A stretch of DNA of 64,000 bases from Bradyrhizobium canariense (GTDB taxonomy: Bacteria; Pseudomonadota; Alphaproteobacteria; Rhizobiales; Xanthobacteraceae): positions 1 through 64,000 of the forward strand of contig NZ_JAFCKJ010000002.1 in NCBI RefSeq assembly GCF_018130465.1. The letters are read 5' to 3'. The notes beneath the pieces are model-generated. The model was not told where the DNA came from. It saw only the letters and a program-made list of their open reading frames with translations, and did not search any database. Made by a program: the position numbers and the translations under genes. How positions within the stretch are numbered: position 1 is the stretch's first letter; each line of letters opens with the position of its first letter. Below are positions 7,390 to 15,572 of the stretch, piece by piece.

Positions 7390-8604
7390 ATGAACGACGA
7401 AATTGTTGAGCTCGCCGGACGAAGGCCAAGAACCTTCGGACGGCGAAAGGTGACGCCGCGCGCCTGCGTGGCCGACGGCAAGCGCCATCTGCGCGCTTTT
7501 CTCGCGGAAGTGCTGGAGGATCTCGGCTTCGTCACCACCGAATGCGCCAGCGCCGACGAGCTGAAAACCGTACTGACGAGCGAATTGCCCGACCTGATCC
7601 TGCTCGGCATCGCCGCCGACGGCATCGAGCCCGGCACATTTCTGGAGACGCTGGTGCGCGAGGCATTCGACGGCAAGGTTCTGGCCGTCGGCGCCCGCGA
7701 GTCGATCATCGTCAGGGCCGTGCAACAGGTCGGCGAGGAATACGGCCTTGCGATGCTGCCGCCGCTGACCACGCCCTTTGCCGCGGAGACGCTGCGCGAG
7801 CGCGTCGCGATGCTGCTGCCCGAGGAGCCGGCACCGAGCCCGGCCGTGCATGTCGGCGAGGCCCTGCATGCCGGCTGGCTCGAGCTCTGGTACCAGCCCA
7901 AGATCGACGCGCGCACGCTGGTGCGCAACGGCGCCGAGGCGCTGGTGCGGATGCGGCATCCGACCTGGGGCGTGGTGCCGCCGGCCTATTTCATCCCCGA
8001 AGAGCATGACCCGCATCTGCGCGACCTCTCCGAATTCGTGATCGAGCGCGCCATGCAGGACTGGCACTATCTGCTGGAGCAGCAGAGCCCGGTCGATCTC
8101 GCCATCAACCTGCCGGCGTCATATCTGAAGGAGCCGCAAGCCGTGCGCGATCTCTGCCGCCGCATGCCGACGCATCCGGCGTTCGGCGGGCTGACGATCG
8201 AGATCGACAGCGCGGAGGCGATCCGCGACCTCGATCACCTCGTCGAGGTCGCCCGCGAAGTGCGGCTGCACAATATCGGCCTGTCGATCGACAATCTCGG
8301 CGCCAACTGGCCCTCGCTGATGGACCTCGGCAAAATTCCCTTCATCAAGCTGAAGGCCGACCGGCACTTCGTCACCGGCAGCGGCACCGATCGCCTCAAG
8401 CGCACGGTGTGCCGCCACATCGTCGAGCTTTCACATGGCTATGGCGTGGACGCCGTCGCCGAGGGCGTCGAGAGCCGCGCCGACCTCGTCGCGGCGAACG
8501 AGCTCGGCTTCGACCTCGTGCAGGGTTTTCTGTTCGGCAAGCCGATGCCGCTGAAGAAGTTTGCGCGGAGCACGCTGACGCGGACGGTGATGGGGGCAGA
8601 GTGA
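7390..8604 (+). CDS. EAL-domain protein with a degenerate receiver domain
   Basis: Residues 24-145 resemble a receiver domain, but the phospho-acceptor position reads LLGIAADG, with Gly73 in place of Asp. Residues 155-395 form an EAL domain. EAL is intact (183-185), as are Asn240, Glu271, Lys322 and the AEGVE and LVQGFLFGKP motifs. The metal-binding DDFGTG motif is changed to DNLGAN (301-306). Active EAL domains hydrolyse cyclic di-GMP. With the second Asp replaced by Asn, activity is likely reduced or lost, and the protein may bind rather than degrade the nucleotide. The ATG start is supported by an upstream GGAACGGGAG. No GGDEF domain is attached. Confidence 0.88.
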   Translation: MNDEIVELAGRRPRTFGRRKVTPRACVADGKRHLRAFLAEVLEDLGFVTTECASADELKTVLTSELPDLILLGIAADGIEPGTFLETLVREAFDGKVLAVGARESIIVRAVQQVGEEYGLAMLPPLTTPFAAETLRERVAMLLPEEPAPSPAVHVGEALHAGWLELWYQPKIDARTLVRNGAEALVRMRHPTWGVVPPAYFIPEEHDPHLRDLSEFVIERAMQDWHYLLEQQSPVDLAINLPASYLKEPQAVRDLCRRMPTHPAFGGLTIEIDSAEAIRDLDHLVEVAREVRLHNIGLSIDNLGANWPSLMDLGKIPFIKLKADRHFVTGSGTDRLKRTVCRHIVELSHGYGVDAVAEGVESRADLVAANELGFDLVQGFLFGKPMPLKKFARSTLTRTVMGAE

Positions 8605-8611
8605 GGCGGCC

Positions 8612-9472
8612 TCAGGCAAACCGCCGCGCGAAGAACACGCAGGCGACCACCAGCGCGGTCGCGACGATCATGCTCCAGGCAACCGGTTCGTGCAGCAGCA
8701 GGCCTGCGAGCGCGAGACCGAAGAACGGCTGAAGCTGCTGCAACTGGCCGACACGCGCGATGCCCCCGATCGCGAGCCCGCGATACCAGAAGATGAAACC
8801 GACGAACATGCTGAAGACCGAGACGTAGGCGAGCCCGATCCAGGCGGGCACGCCGACGCCGCTCCAGGTCGACGGCCAGGTTAGAATCGCGACCGGCACC
8901 ATCAGCGGCAGCGAAAGCAGCAGCGCCCAGGAGATCACCTGCCAGCCGCCGAGCCGACGCGACAGCGCGGCGCCCTCGGCATAGCCGAGCCCGCACAGCA
9001 CGATCGCCGCGACCATCAGGAGATCGCCGGTGAGCGATGCGGAGCCATCGTTGGAGAGGGCAAAGGCCGCCACCGTGGCGCTGCCCAGAACAGCGAACAG
9101 CCAGAACATCGGCTGCGGCCGTTCGCCGCCGCGCAGCACGCCGAAGATCGCGGTGGACAGTGGCAGCAGGCCGATGAAGACGATCGAATGCGCCGAGGTG
9201 ATGTGCTGGAGCGCGAGCGCGGTCAACAGCGGGAAGCCGACCACGACCCCGATGGCGACGATGGTGAGCGAGACGAGATCATTGCGCGCCGGCCGCGCCT
9301 GACGGAGCAGGCCGAGCACGGCCACGCCGATCAGCGCCGCGATGACCGCGCGCGCGGAGGTCAGGAACAGCGCGGAGAACCCGCCGACCGCCACCCGCGT
9401 CGCCGGCAGCGAGCCGCTGAAGATGATGACGCCGAGAAGCCCGTTGCCCCAGCCGGTGGCGGAAGATTGCAT
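8612..9472 (-). CDS. EamA-family (DMT superfamily) transporter
   Basis: The protein has about ten hydrophobic segments arranged as two EamA repeats, as in RhaT/YdcZ-type exporters of the inner membrane. Recognisable pieces are VIIFSGSLPATRVAVGG near the start and the repeat-2 segment GLAYVSVFSMFVGFIFWYRG. I chose the ATG at 9470-9472 (MQSSATGWGN) because AAGG lies just upstream and it places the first membrane segment correctly; longer frames add a non-hydrophobic leader. The 286-residue length fits the family. The substrate cannot be predicted. It converges with the EAL gene with only 7 bp between the stops. Confidence 0.85.
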   Translation of the reverse strand: MQSSATGWGNGLLGVIIFSGSLPATRVAVGGFSALFLTSARAVIAALIGVAVLGLLRQARPARNDLVSLTIVAIGVVVGFPLLTALALQHITSAHSIVFIGLLPLSTAIFGVLRGGERPQPMFWLFAVLGSATVAAFALSNDGSASLTGDLLMVAAIVLCGLGYAEGAALSRRLGGWQVISWALLLSLPLMVPVAILTWPSTWSGVGVPAWIGLAYVSVFSMFVGFIFWYRGLAIGGIARVGQLQQLQPFFGLALAGLLLHEPVAWSMIVATALVVACVFFARRFA

Positions 9473-9873
9473 GTCCGTTTTGCCTTGTGGGTGGTGATCC
9501 GATCTGGAGAGGCCAGCCGGGGTGGCGTGACGATTACCCTTAAGCCTTCCGGGGGCGGACAACAAAAAACGCGAAAACAACCCCATGCACAGTAGCCGGT
9601 GGCTGCAAGATCAATGGCTTACGCGGGACCGGAATCGTCTGACTCGGCGGCGATCGTAGTGTCGGCGGATGTCGGATGACGTCGCGCGTCGTTTGACTCG
9701 TTGGGCAACACAGGAGCACGATGCCATCATAGCAGGTCGTGTGATCGGCGATCGAACGCCTACCCCACTTTCTGGTAAGGCGTGACGAACTCGCGGTCGA
9801 TTTCTCGTCTCAAGCTGGGGCGTTCTGTTAATAGTCCGACTTTTTCTGGCGTCCGCCGTCGCGGGAATAGACG
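9473..9873. other. Intergenic region between the EamA gene and the helicase gene
   Basis: These 400 bp contain the EamA promoter side and the 3' end of the helicase gene. The only notable element is a 21-bp word at 9565-9585 that recurs at 34118-34138. I found no copy of the tRNA-Ser 3' end here that would mark the far end of an integrated island. Confidence 0.5.
9565..9585. repeat. 21-bp word shared with 34118-34138
   Basis: The sequence starts AAAAACGCG and ends AACAACCCCA. An identical 21-bp copy lies at 34118-34138, after the second Nudix gene. An exact 21-mer is not expected by chance in 64 kb. I recall the same word near gene ends in other Bradyrhizobium genomes, so it is probably part of a dispersed element. 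Confidence 0.6.
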
Positions 9874-12800
9874 CTAGTGCAGGCTGGCACTCTGCTTGAC
9901 CGCTCGCACTATGAGAACGCGCCGGCTTCGACCGGCGTCCTCGATCTCGATCTCGTCTTCCTCGTTGGAGCCTAGGATCTGCTTTCCTAGCGCGGTCTCC
10001 GCCCCAACCAGTCCATTCACCGGGTCGTGCCGGTCGTGGCTCAAAACAAAGCTGCTCGTCTTGTTGTCATCGAGGTACCGCACGACGATGCTGTCGCCGA
10101 CCTTGATGCCGCCCTCGGGCGCATTCACCGTCGAGCCGACCTCGTCCGGCTTCGGCTGTACTCCGGGCTTCGCGCCCGCGACGCGCTGCTCGGTATATCG
10201 CTCCGGAAGATACTCCGCAGGTGCAGGCTGGATGCCGTTCGCGTCCAACATCTGGAAAAGGTCGGCCATGCAGCCATCCGGATCCACAGTGAAGCTCGAC
10301 GCCCAGCAACGCCAGAAGCGCCAACCGACGCGTTCCAGCACGCGCTGTCTCGACATGTCGTCGGCCCAGCGCTCCGGGCCGTGGTACTGGTCGCCGTCGC
10401 ATTCGATCGCCAGCCGCCTATCGCCGGCGCCTTCGACGACGAGGTCGATCTTGAAGCCCATGGCACCCACCTGCGGGATCACACGGTATTTGCGGTCCAG
10501 AAGCCGACCGAGAATGGCCCGTTCGAAGTCGGAATCGCATAGAGCTGCCAAATCACCCTTGGGACGCTGGCTGCCCTTCATGGGATCCCGGAAATGCCGG
10601 AGCACTTTAGCCTTCAGGTCCTCGGGCTTGAGTTCTTCTTCGCGGACGGACCTCACCAGGTAAAGTCGATCCCGTGCCCGGGACATGGCGACGTTGAAGC
10701 GCTGCTCGAAGTGCAGGGCCGTCTGCGATTGCTTGTGCGCCGGGTCCGCAACCATCGAAAGAAAGACGATGTCACGTTCGTTGCCCTGAAATGTCGCACT
10801 GTCGCCGCACGCGATCCGGTGGCGCATGTAGTGTTCTTCGCCGACCGCGTCGAGCAGCATTCGGTTGATCAGGGCAGCCTGTTTCGAACCGATCAAGGAG
10901 ATCACGCCGATGCTTCGCCAGCGATCGGCGTCGCCGATCTTCGAAAGCGCCGGACTGTCGATGATCTTGAGGACCTCCGATACGACGACCTCCGCCTCCC
11001 GGAGGTTGACCTTGTCGCCCGTCCGTTTGCCGTCGGGAACGTAGATGTCCACCAAGGGAGGATCGATCCGCTCATGAGTCGTCGGAATCCGCAGCGGGAC
11101 GAGCGCTTCCGTATAGAATTGCGTCGAGAACCGGATGATCGGCTCGACGCACCGGAAGTGTTCGCGCAGCATGACGAACTTGTCGGGAAACATCACCTTG
11201 GCGAGGTCGTACAGAGATGCCCCTGGCAGCAGCAGCGTCTTGAACGGTTGATTGGTCAGGAACGTGCGCTCCAGCCTTTCGATCTTCGCATTGTCGATGA
11301 AGGCCGCGCTCGGACTGACCTGCTTGTCATCTCCCACGACGAGGATCTTGCGGCCGCGGAGAAGGGCCGTCACCTCCTTGATGTCGGACTGCGATGCCTC
11401 GTCCATGATGACGAGATCGAAGGTACCCAGCTCGCCTGGAAGCTGCTCGGCGACGCGCCAGGACGGCATGATCCAGCATGGCACCCCGTCATAGCAGGCG
11501 GCCATTGCCTTGCGGGCGTCGCGGCGATGCCGCATCGCGCCTTTGCCCGTGCCTTTGCCGACCTTTCTCAGGGCGGTCGCGAACATCATCAGGGCCGCGC
11601 GGACCTGGCCGGTCATCGAGCTCGCGAGTGCGTAGAACGTGCGCTCGCGGACGAGCTGCTCGAAACTCTTCGCCACCGAGGCTTCGAGCTTGGATCGTTC
11701 GTTGGCAAGGCGGCCGACGTGGTCCCTTTGATTCAGTGATGACAGGTAGCCTTGAGCGGCACCCCAGTCCCAAGCTTGACGCCAATCGGCGGGCATTTGG
11801 CGATCCTGCCCATCCAAGGCAGCCTCGGTGCGCAGCTTTGCGGCCCAGGTTGGCGCGCCGGCCGCCTCGATATCGTCAGCGCCTTCGCGCAGCGTCTCGA
11901 AATGCGAACGATGACGCGCCAAATCATCGATCGCCTGCAATAGCTTCGTCCATGTCTCTTCCACGCGCGCTTCCGGAAGGTCGCCGCGCCCGACCACCTC
12001 GTCCATGAACGATTTCGCCAGTCGACCGAACTTTCCTCCGCTTTCCCCGAAGAGTTCGGAGAGTCGGGCCACTTCCTGCCTAGCGGCGGCGAGCCGCACC
12101 GCCCCAATGGCGTTCCGGAGCGCCGTCCGGATGGCCCTCAACCTGGCCCCGTCGGGCCACAGTCCCGCCGTTTCGCCGATGGCCACATCGCGGAGCTCGG
12201 CTTGCAAGTCGGCATGGATTCTTGGGGCGAGAATGAGGGCGCTGTCGAGCGCGTCCGACAGTTCGGAGAGCTGTCTGGGCGCTCCGATGCCCACGCCCTC
12301 GGCGGCGAGTTCTGGCGCGAGTCCGTTCCATCGCAGGCGCAGGTCCGCAAAACGTCTACGCCATGCCACGTAATCGCGGACGTGCGACCACTCGTCGGGG
12401 CTCGACGGCGCACGCGACAGTATGCGGATGGCCTCGATAGCCGGTCGAAGAGCCTTCTCCTTGAACGCGAACATACCGAAGATCTTGTCGCCGGCGGCGG
12501 CACGCGCGATCAAATCGTGCATTTCCGGAGACACGTCGTCCTGAACCGTGACCGGCTTCTGCAGATATCTGCCGTGCTCCTCCACGACCGACTTCGCCTC
12601 CGGCAGGAACGACCGCAGCGCCAGCATCGCCGGGTCGTCTTCGTCGAATTGCGAGGCCGTGCAGATCGACCGCAGGAACGGAAAACGATCGAGATGACGG
12701 CAGGCTTCGACCAGAACGTCGAGCGCGTCGGCCGCACGCTCGGCCTTCTTCAGAGCTTCGACGGAATGCAGCCGCAGAACAAGCGAAGCGTCCTTGGCAG

Positions 12801-14763
12801 CTTCTGCGTTCAACGCATCCACACGTTGGATATCGCGGTGAAGATTGGCGAGCGCGCGTCCACTGGGCAGATCCGAAATCGACGGCAGGGCGACGCGCAG
12901 ATGCTCGATACGCGCGCCAAGCGCGAGCCTCGCTTGCCGGACCCGTGTGAAGTCGGCATCGGTACACTTCGCATCCGCCGCGAAAACGTTCGGCTTGTCG
13001 ACGAACCATGAATACGTGTCACCGTTCGCGACGACGGAGGCGGCCAATTCAGCCGGCCGCAGGTCGCTTCCGGGGACGGATGAGAGCTGCTTCTCCGCGA
13101 ACCGGCCGATCTCGGTGTCGATCTCGGCGATCCGCTTGCGCATGCCAATGATCGCGGTTTCGAGACCTCCGATCAATCGGAGCTGTTCACCCGGGCGAAT
13201 ACTTTCGATGATCGACTGGAGCAGCCGAACCGCTCCCTCGAGCTGTTTGAAGCCTTCCTTTTCCGACGTCGTAATGCTGATCGCCAGATCGCGGACCTCT
13301 GCTGGCAATTGATCGCGAAGCACAGATAGCGCGGGCTCGCCGTGGGACACGACGAGCACGCGGCGCCCGAGCGCGAGATAATGACAAATGATGTTCGATA
13401 TCGTGTGCGTCTTGCCGGTGCCTGGCGGACCCTGGACCACGACGCCGTCGTTTTCTTCCAGCCGCCTGACGATCTCGACCTGTTCGTCGTTGAACGGCTT
13501 CGGAAAGAAGAGGTCGCCTAGCGGCGCGGCTGGCTCTTCCGCCGCCGCGGGGCCGATCGCGCCTCCTAGCGAACCTGGCAGCGCACTCCAACGATTGGAA
13601 TTGGACGGCGCCGGGCCCATCACCAACGTCCGTGACGGCCCCGGGAGGTCGGCGGGTGATTCTTCGATCGCGCGTTTGAGATTTTCGATGTCCTGAAGAA
13701 GAAAGTTGTCGGATCGCTTCCGCGCCGCCAACACCCAGCGGTCGGTGACGACGAGGTTCAGCGTCGCCGGCGGCGGTGGCGCCGTCGGCTCGATGCGCTC
13801 GCTGTCGGGAAGATAGATACCTTCAGGATCGAGTCTAGTCTGGCACGCACGCAGAACTAGTTCGAAGGTGTCGCGCTCGAACGGGCTCACGCCGACTTCA
13901 TCGTCCGTCGTCGCGAGTGCCCGGCGCGCAGCATCCTGCGCCGTGGGTACGCCGTCGATCTTCAGTTCGTCATAGGGCCTTAGGTTGACTGTCGCCGGCG
14001 CCCCCCTGGGTCGGACCCGGATGGTGCCCGCAGCGCCTTCGTCGATCTCGATCTCGACCAAGCGCTCGATCAACGGAAGGTCGATCAACGTGCCTTCGAA
14101 TATCCAGCGTGAAAGGCCGATCCCCCAGACGAGCTCCATCGCCTGTTCAGCGCTTCCCATCTCGGAGAGCTGCGCGACCTCGAAGAGCTTCTGATAAAGC
14201 GCGATCGACCGCCGGCGCGGTCGCTCGGCAACGGACCATGGTAGCCAGGACTGCGAGATGTAACCTTCGATCTCGTTGGCGATCTCAGACCGGTCTTCCA
14301 ACCGCAGCCGGATATCGAACTGCCCCTTGGCGCCAACCGCGAACGACTCGGCGCAATCCTCCGCGCGGGCCCGCCCGGAGGCGACGAATTCATCGCACTC
14401 GGCCTTGGAGACCGTGATGAGCACATGGTCACGCGTCACTGGCGTCTTGTCTGGGTCCTGCGAAAGCTCGATCCATGGCGTCAACCCATCAGGCGGCGCG
14501 GGTGGATCGTTCCGCTTCAGGCGCTCGGCGCTCAACCAGATCGCACCGTCGTCGTCGATGAGATCGTGGGTTATGCCGGGCAGCGCGTGAAACTCATGCT
14601 CATGGAACGTGAAGGTCTGACCATTGGCGAGGCGATACTCGGAAAGTCTGAACGTCGGTCGCTCGTCTAGCTTGATCACCTGTCCGACGTAGTCGAGCAG
14701 TTCCGTAAGACGTTCGACGGGCGTCTCGTCAATACCAGCCTTGGCGTCTACTGGTCCCCTCAA
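9874..14763 (-). CDS. Giant SF1 helicase with Vsr/DUF559-like nuclease and GreA/B-C-like domain
   Basis: The 1629-residue protein has Walker A GPPGTGKT at 445-452, the SF1 DEASQ box near 1117 and motif VI (RFNVAMSRARDR) near 1358, so it is a UPF1-like superfamily 1 helicase (COG1112 type). About 650 residues, mostly helical, separate Walker A from DEASQ. Residues about 1410-1510 resemble DUF559/Vsr-like PD-(D/E)XK nucleases: FKIDLVVEG, then LAIECDGDQYHG. The end (about 1550-1620) resembles the GreA/GreB C-terminal domain, with KVGDSIVVRY and TALGKQILGSNEEDEIEI. Helicase-nuclease fusions of this kind occur in stand-alone antiphage systems, so defence is a reasonable but unproven role. The start is a TTG with a weak ribosome binding site. 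The gene is alone beside a tRNA. Confidence 0.85.
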   Translation of the reverse strand: MRGPVDAKAGIDETPVERLTELLDYVGQVIKLDERPTFRLSEYRLANGQTFTFHEHEFHALPGITHDLIDDDGAIWLSAERLKRNDPPAPPDGLTPWIELSQDPDKTPVTRDHVLITVSKAECDEFVASGRARAEDCAESFAVGAKGQFDIRLRLEDRSEIANEIEGYISQSWLPWSVAERPRRRSIALYQKLFEVAQLSEMGSAEQAMELVWGIGLSRWIFEGTLIDLPLIERLVEIEIDEGAAGTIRVRPRGAPATVNLRPYDELKIDGVPTAQDAARRALATTDDEVGVSPFERDTFELVLRACQTRLDPEGIYLPDSERIEPTAPPPPATLNLVVTDRWVLAARKRSDNFLLQDIENLKRAIEESPADLPGPSRTLVMGPAPSNSNRWSALPGSLGGAIGPAAAEEPAAPLGDLFFPKPFNDEQVEIVRRLEENDGVVVQGPPGTGKTHTISNIICHYLALGRRVLVVSHGEPALSVLRDQLPAEVRDLAISITTSEKEGFKQLEGAVRLLQSIIESIRPGEQLRLIGGLETAIIGMRKRIAEIDTEIGRFAEKQLSSVPGSDLRPAELAASVVANGDTYSWFVDKPNVFAADAKCTDADFTRVRQARLALGARIEHLRVALPSISDLPSGRALANLHRDIQRVDALNAEAAKDASLVLRLHSVEALKKAERAADALDVLVEACRHLDRFPFLRSICTASQFDEDDPAMLALRSFLPEAKSVVEEHGRYLQKPVTVQDDVSPEMHDLIARAAAGDKIFGMFAFKEKALRPAIEAIRILSRAPSSPDEWSHVRDYVAWRRRFADLRLRWNGLAPELAAEGVGIGAPRQLSELSDALDSALILAPRIHADLQAELRDVAIGETAGLWPDGARLRAIRTALRNAIGAVRLAAARQEVARLSELFGESGGKFGRLAKSFMDEVVGRGDLPEARVEETWTKLLQAIDDLARHRSHFETLREGADDIEAAGAPTWAAKLRTEAALDGQDRQMPADWRQAWDWGAAQGYLSSLNQRDHVGRLANERSKLEASVAKSFEQLVRERTFYALASSMTGQVRAALMMFATALRKVGKGTGKGAMRHRRDARKAMAACYDGVPCWIMPSWRVAEQLPGELGTFDLVIMDEASQSDIKEVTALLRGRKILVVGDDKQVSPSAAFIDNAKIERLERTFLTNQPFKTLLLPGASLYDLAKVMFPDKFVMLREHFRCVEPIIRFSTQFYTEALVPLRIPTTHERIDPPLVDIYVPDGKRTGDKVNLREAEVVVSEVLKIIDSPALSKIGDADRWRSIGVISLIGSKQAALINRMLLDAVGEEHYMRHRIACGDSATFQGNERDIVFLSMVADPAHKQSQTALHFEQRFNVAMSRARDRLYLVRSVREEELKPEDLKAKVLRHFRDPMKGSQRPKGDLAALCDSDFERAILGRLLDRKYRVIPQVGAMGFKIDLVVEGAGDRRLAIECDGDQYHGPERWADDMSRQRVLERVGWRFWRCWASSFTVDPDGCMADLFQMLDANGIQPAPAEYLPERYTEQRVAGAKPGVQPKPDEVGSTVNAPEGGIKVGDSIVVRYLDDNKTSSFVLSHDRHDPVNGLVGAETALGKQILGSNEEDEIEIEDAGRSRRVLIVRAVKQSASLH

Positions 14764-15047
14764 TAGTCGACTCCATGAGTGCCGAGCACTTGTCCTCGAT
14801 GCCCTGCATCTACCAGAGATAGTCGAAATCGAATCGGAATGACAATCTCGTCGGCAAAACGGTTAGGGGGGAGGTATTGGCGCGTGGCGCCATCCGCGCG
14901 GATCAAACGTCCCATTTGCAGGATATTGACTCAGCGATGATGGCAATTTGTCCGGATGGTGGGTCTCTGCCGCAGCACTCCACCAGCTGAACCAATGGCT
15001 CTTGGACTGCCCTGTTTCTCTGGGGTTTCGCACGTCGCGGATGATAC

Positions 15048-15137
15048 TGGCGGAGAGGGAGGGATTCGAACCCCCGATAGGCTTGCACCTATGCCGCATT
15101 TCGAGTGCGGTGCATTCGACCACTCTGCCACCTCTCC
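15048..15137 (-). tRNA. tRNA-Ser (anticodon CGA)
   Basis: The 90-nt gene begins GGAGAGG and ends CCTCTCC-G-CCA, so the CCA end is encoded (15048-15050). It has the long variable arm of a class II tRNA, the T-loop GGTTCGAATCC and the anticodon loop CTCGAAA, which gives anticodon CGA for UCG codons. The 3' end faces the helicase gene; about 280 bp lie between them without a recognisable gene. Confidence 0.96.
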
Positions 15138-15572
15138 TGAAGGCGCCAAGTAAGGAGCAGGGCCCCTGTGGTTCGGGCGTTAATAGGCGAGGATGGCGGG
15201 CCAGACAAGGCGCGCGAGACGAAAATCAGGCCGGTTATCCGGCCGGGCCCTACGATGTCGCGGTGGTGAGGGGGATGATTGCGGGATTTCGGCGGCGGTT
15301 GGCGCCAATTGGGCGTGCATCGCTCACCAATGACCCGGCGCGAACCCCGAGCCGCCATCGACAACCGAATCACTGGTCGCCCGGAAAGCCCAAGGATGAC
15401 CCCAAAGGCGGGGTGGGACCGCCAGACGCGGTAAACACTGGCGGTCCCGTGCCGCTCATTGAAATACTGGCCAGGAAGGGCGGCTTCGCCGGCCAGGTGA
15501 GGCGACGATTCGACCCTAGCGTGCGGCCCGTGCGCCGCAACGCAATCCGGTCCTTAACCTAACCAGTCAAGG
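15138..15572. other. Intergenic region upstream of tRNA-Ser with a strong hairpin
   Basis: No supported gene lies here. It should contain the tRNA promoter and the 3' end of the ROK gene transcript. The perfect 11-bp inverted repeat at 15415-15448 is the only clear structure. Confidence 0.5.
15415..15448 (-). terminator. Possible hairpin terminator of the ROK gene
   Basis: GGGACCGCCAG (15415-15425) and CTGGCGGTCCC (15438-15448) form a perfect 11-bp stem with a 12-nt loop, about 125 bp after the ROK stop codon. There is no T-run, so termination is only a guess. Confidence 0.3.

Noticed and set aside
9770-9860. Minus-strand frame with REIDREFVTPYQKVG followed by a stop, just downstream of the helicase gene
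   Set aside because: It looked like the C-terminus of a lost gene, but it is only about 30 codons long and I could not match it to a family, so I do not call a remnant.
9473-15137. Search for att-like direct repeats of the tRNA-Ser 3' end around the helicase gene
   Set aside because: No second copy of the tRNA end was found by eye on the far side, so no island borders are annotated.
14863-15562. Several open frames across the tRNA-Ser gene and its flanks
   Set aside because: They read through a certain tRNA gene and have no protein-like composition or domain.
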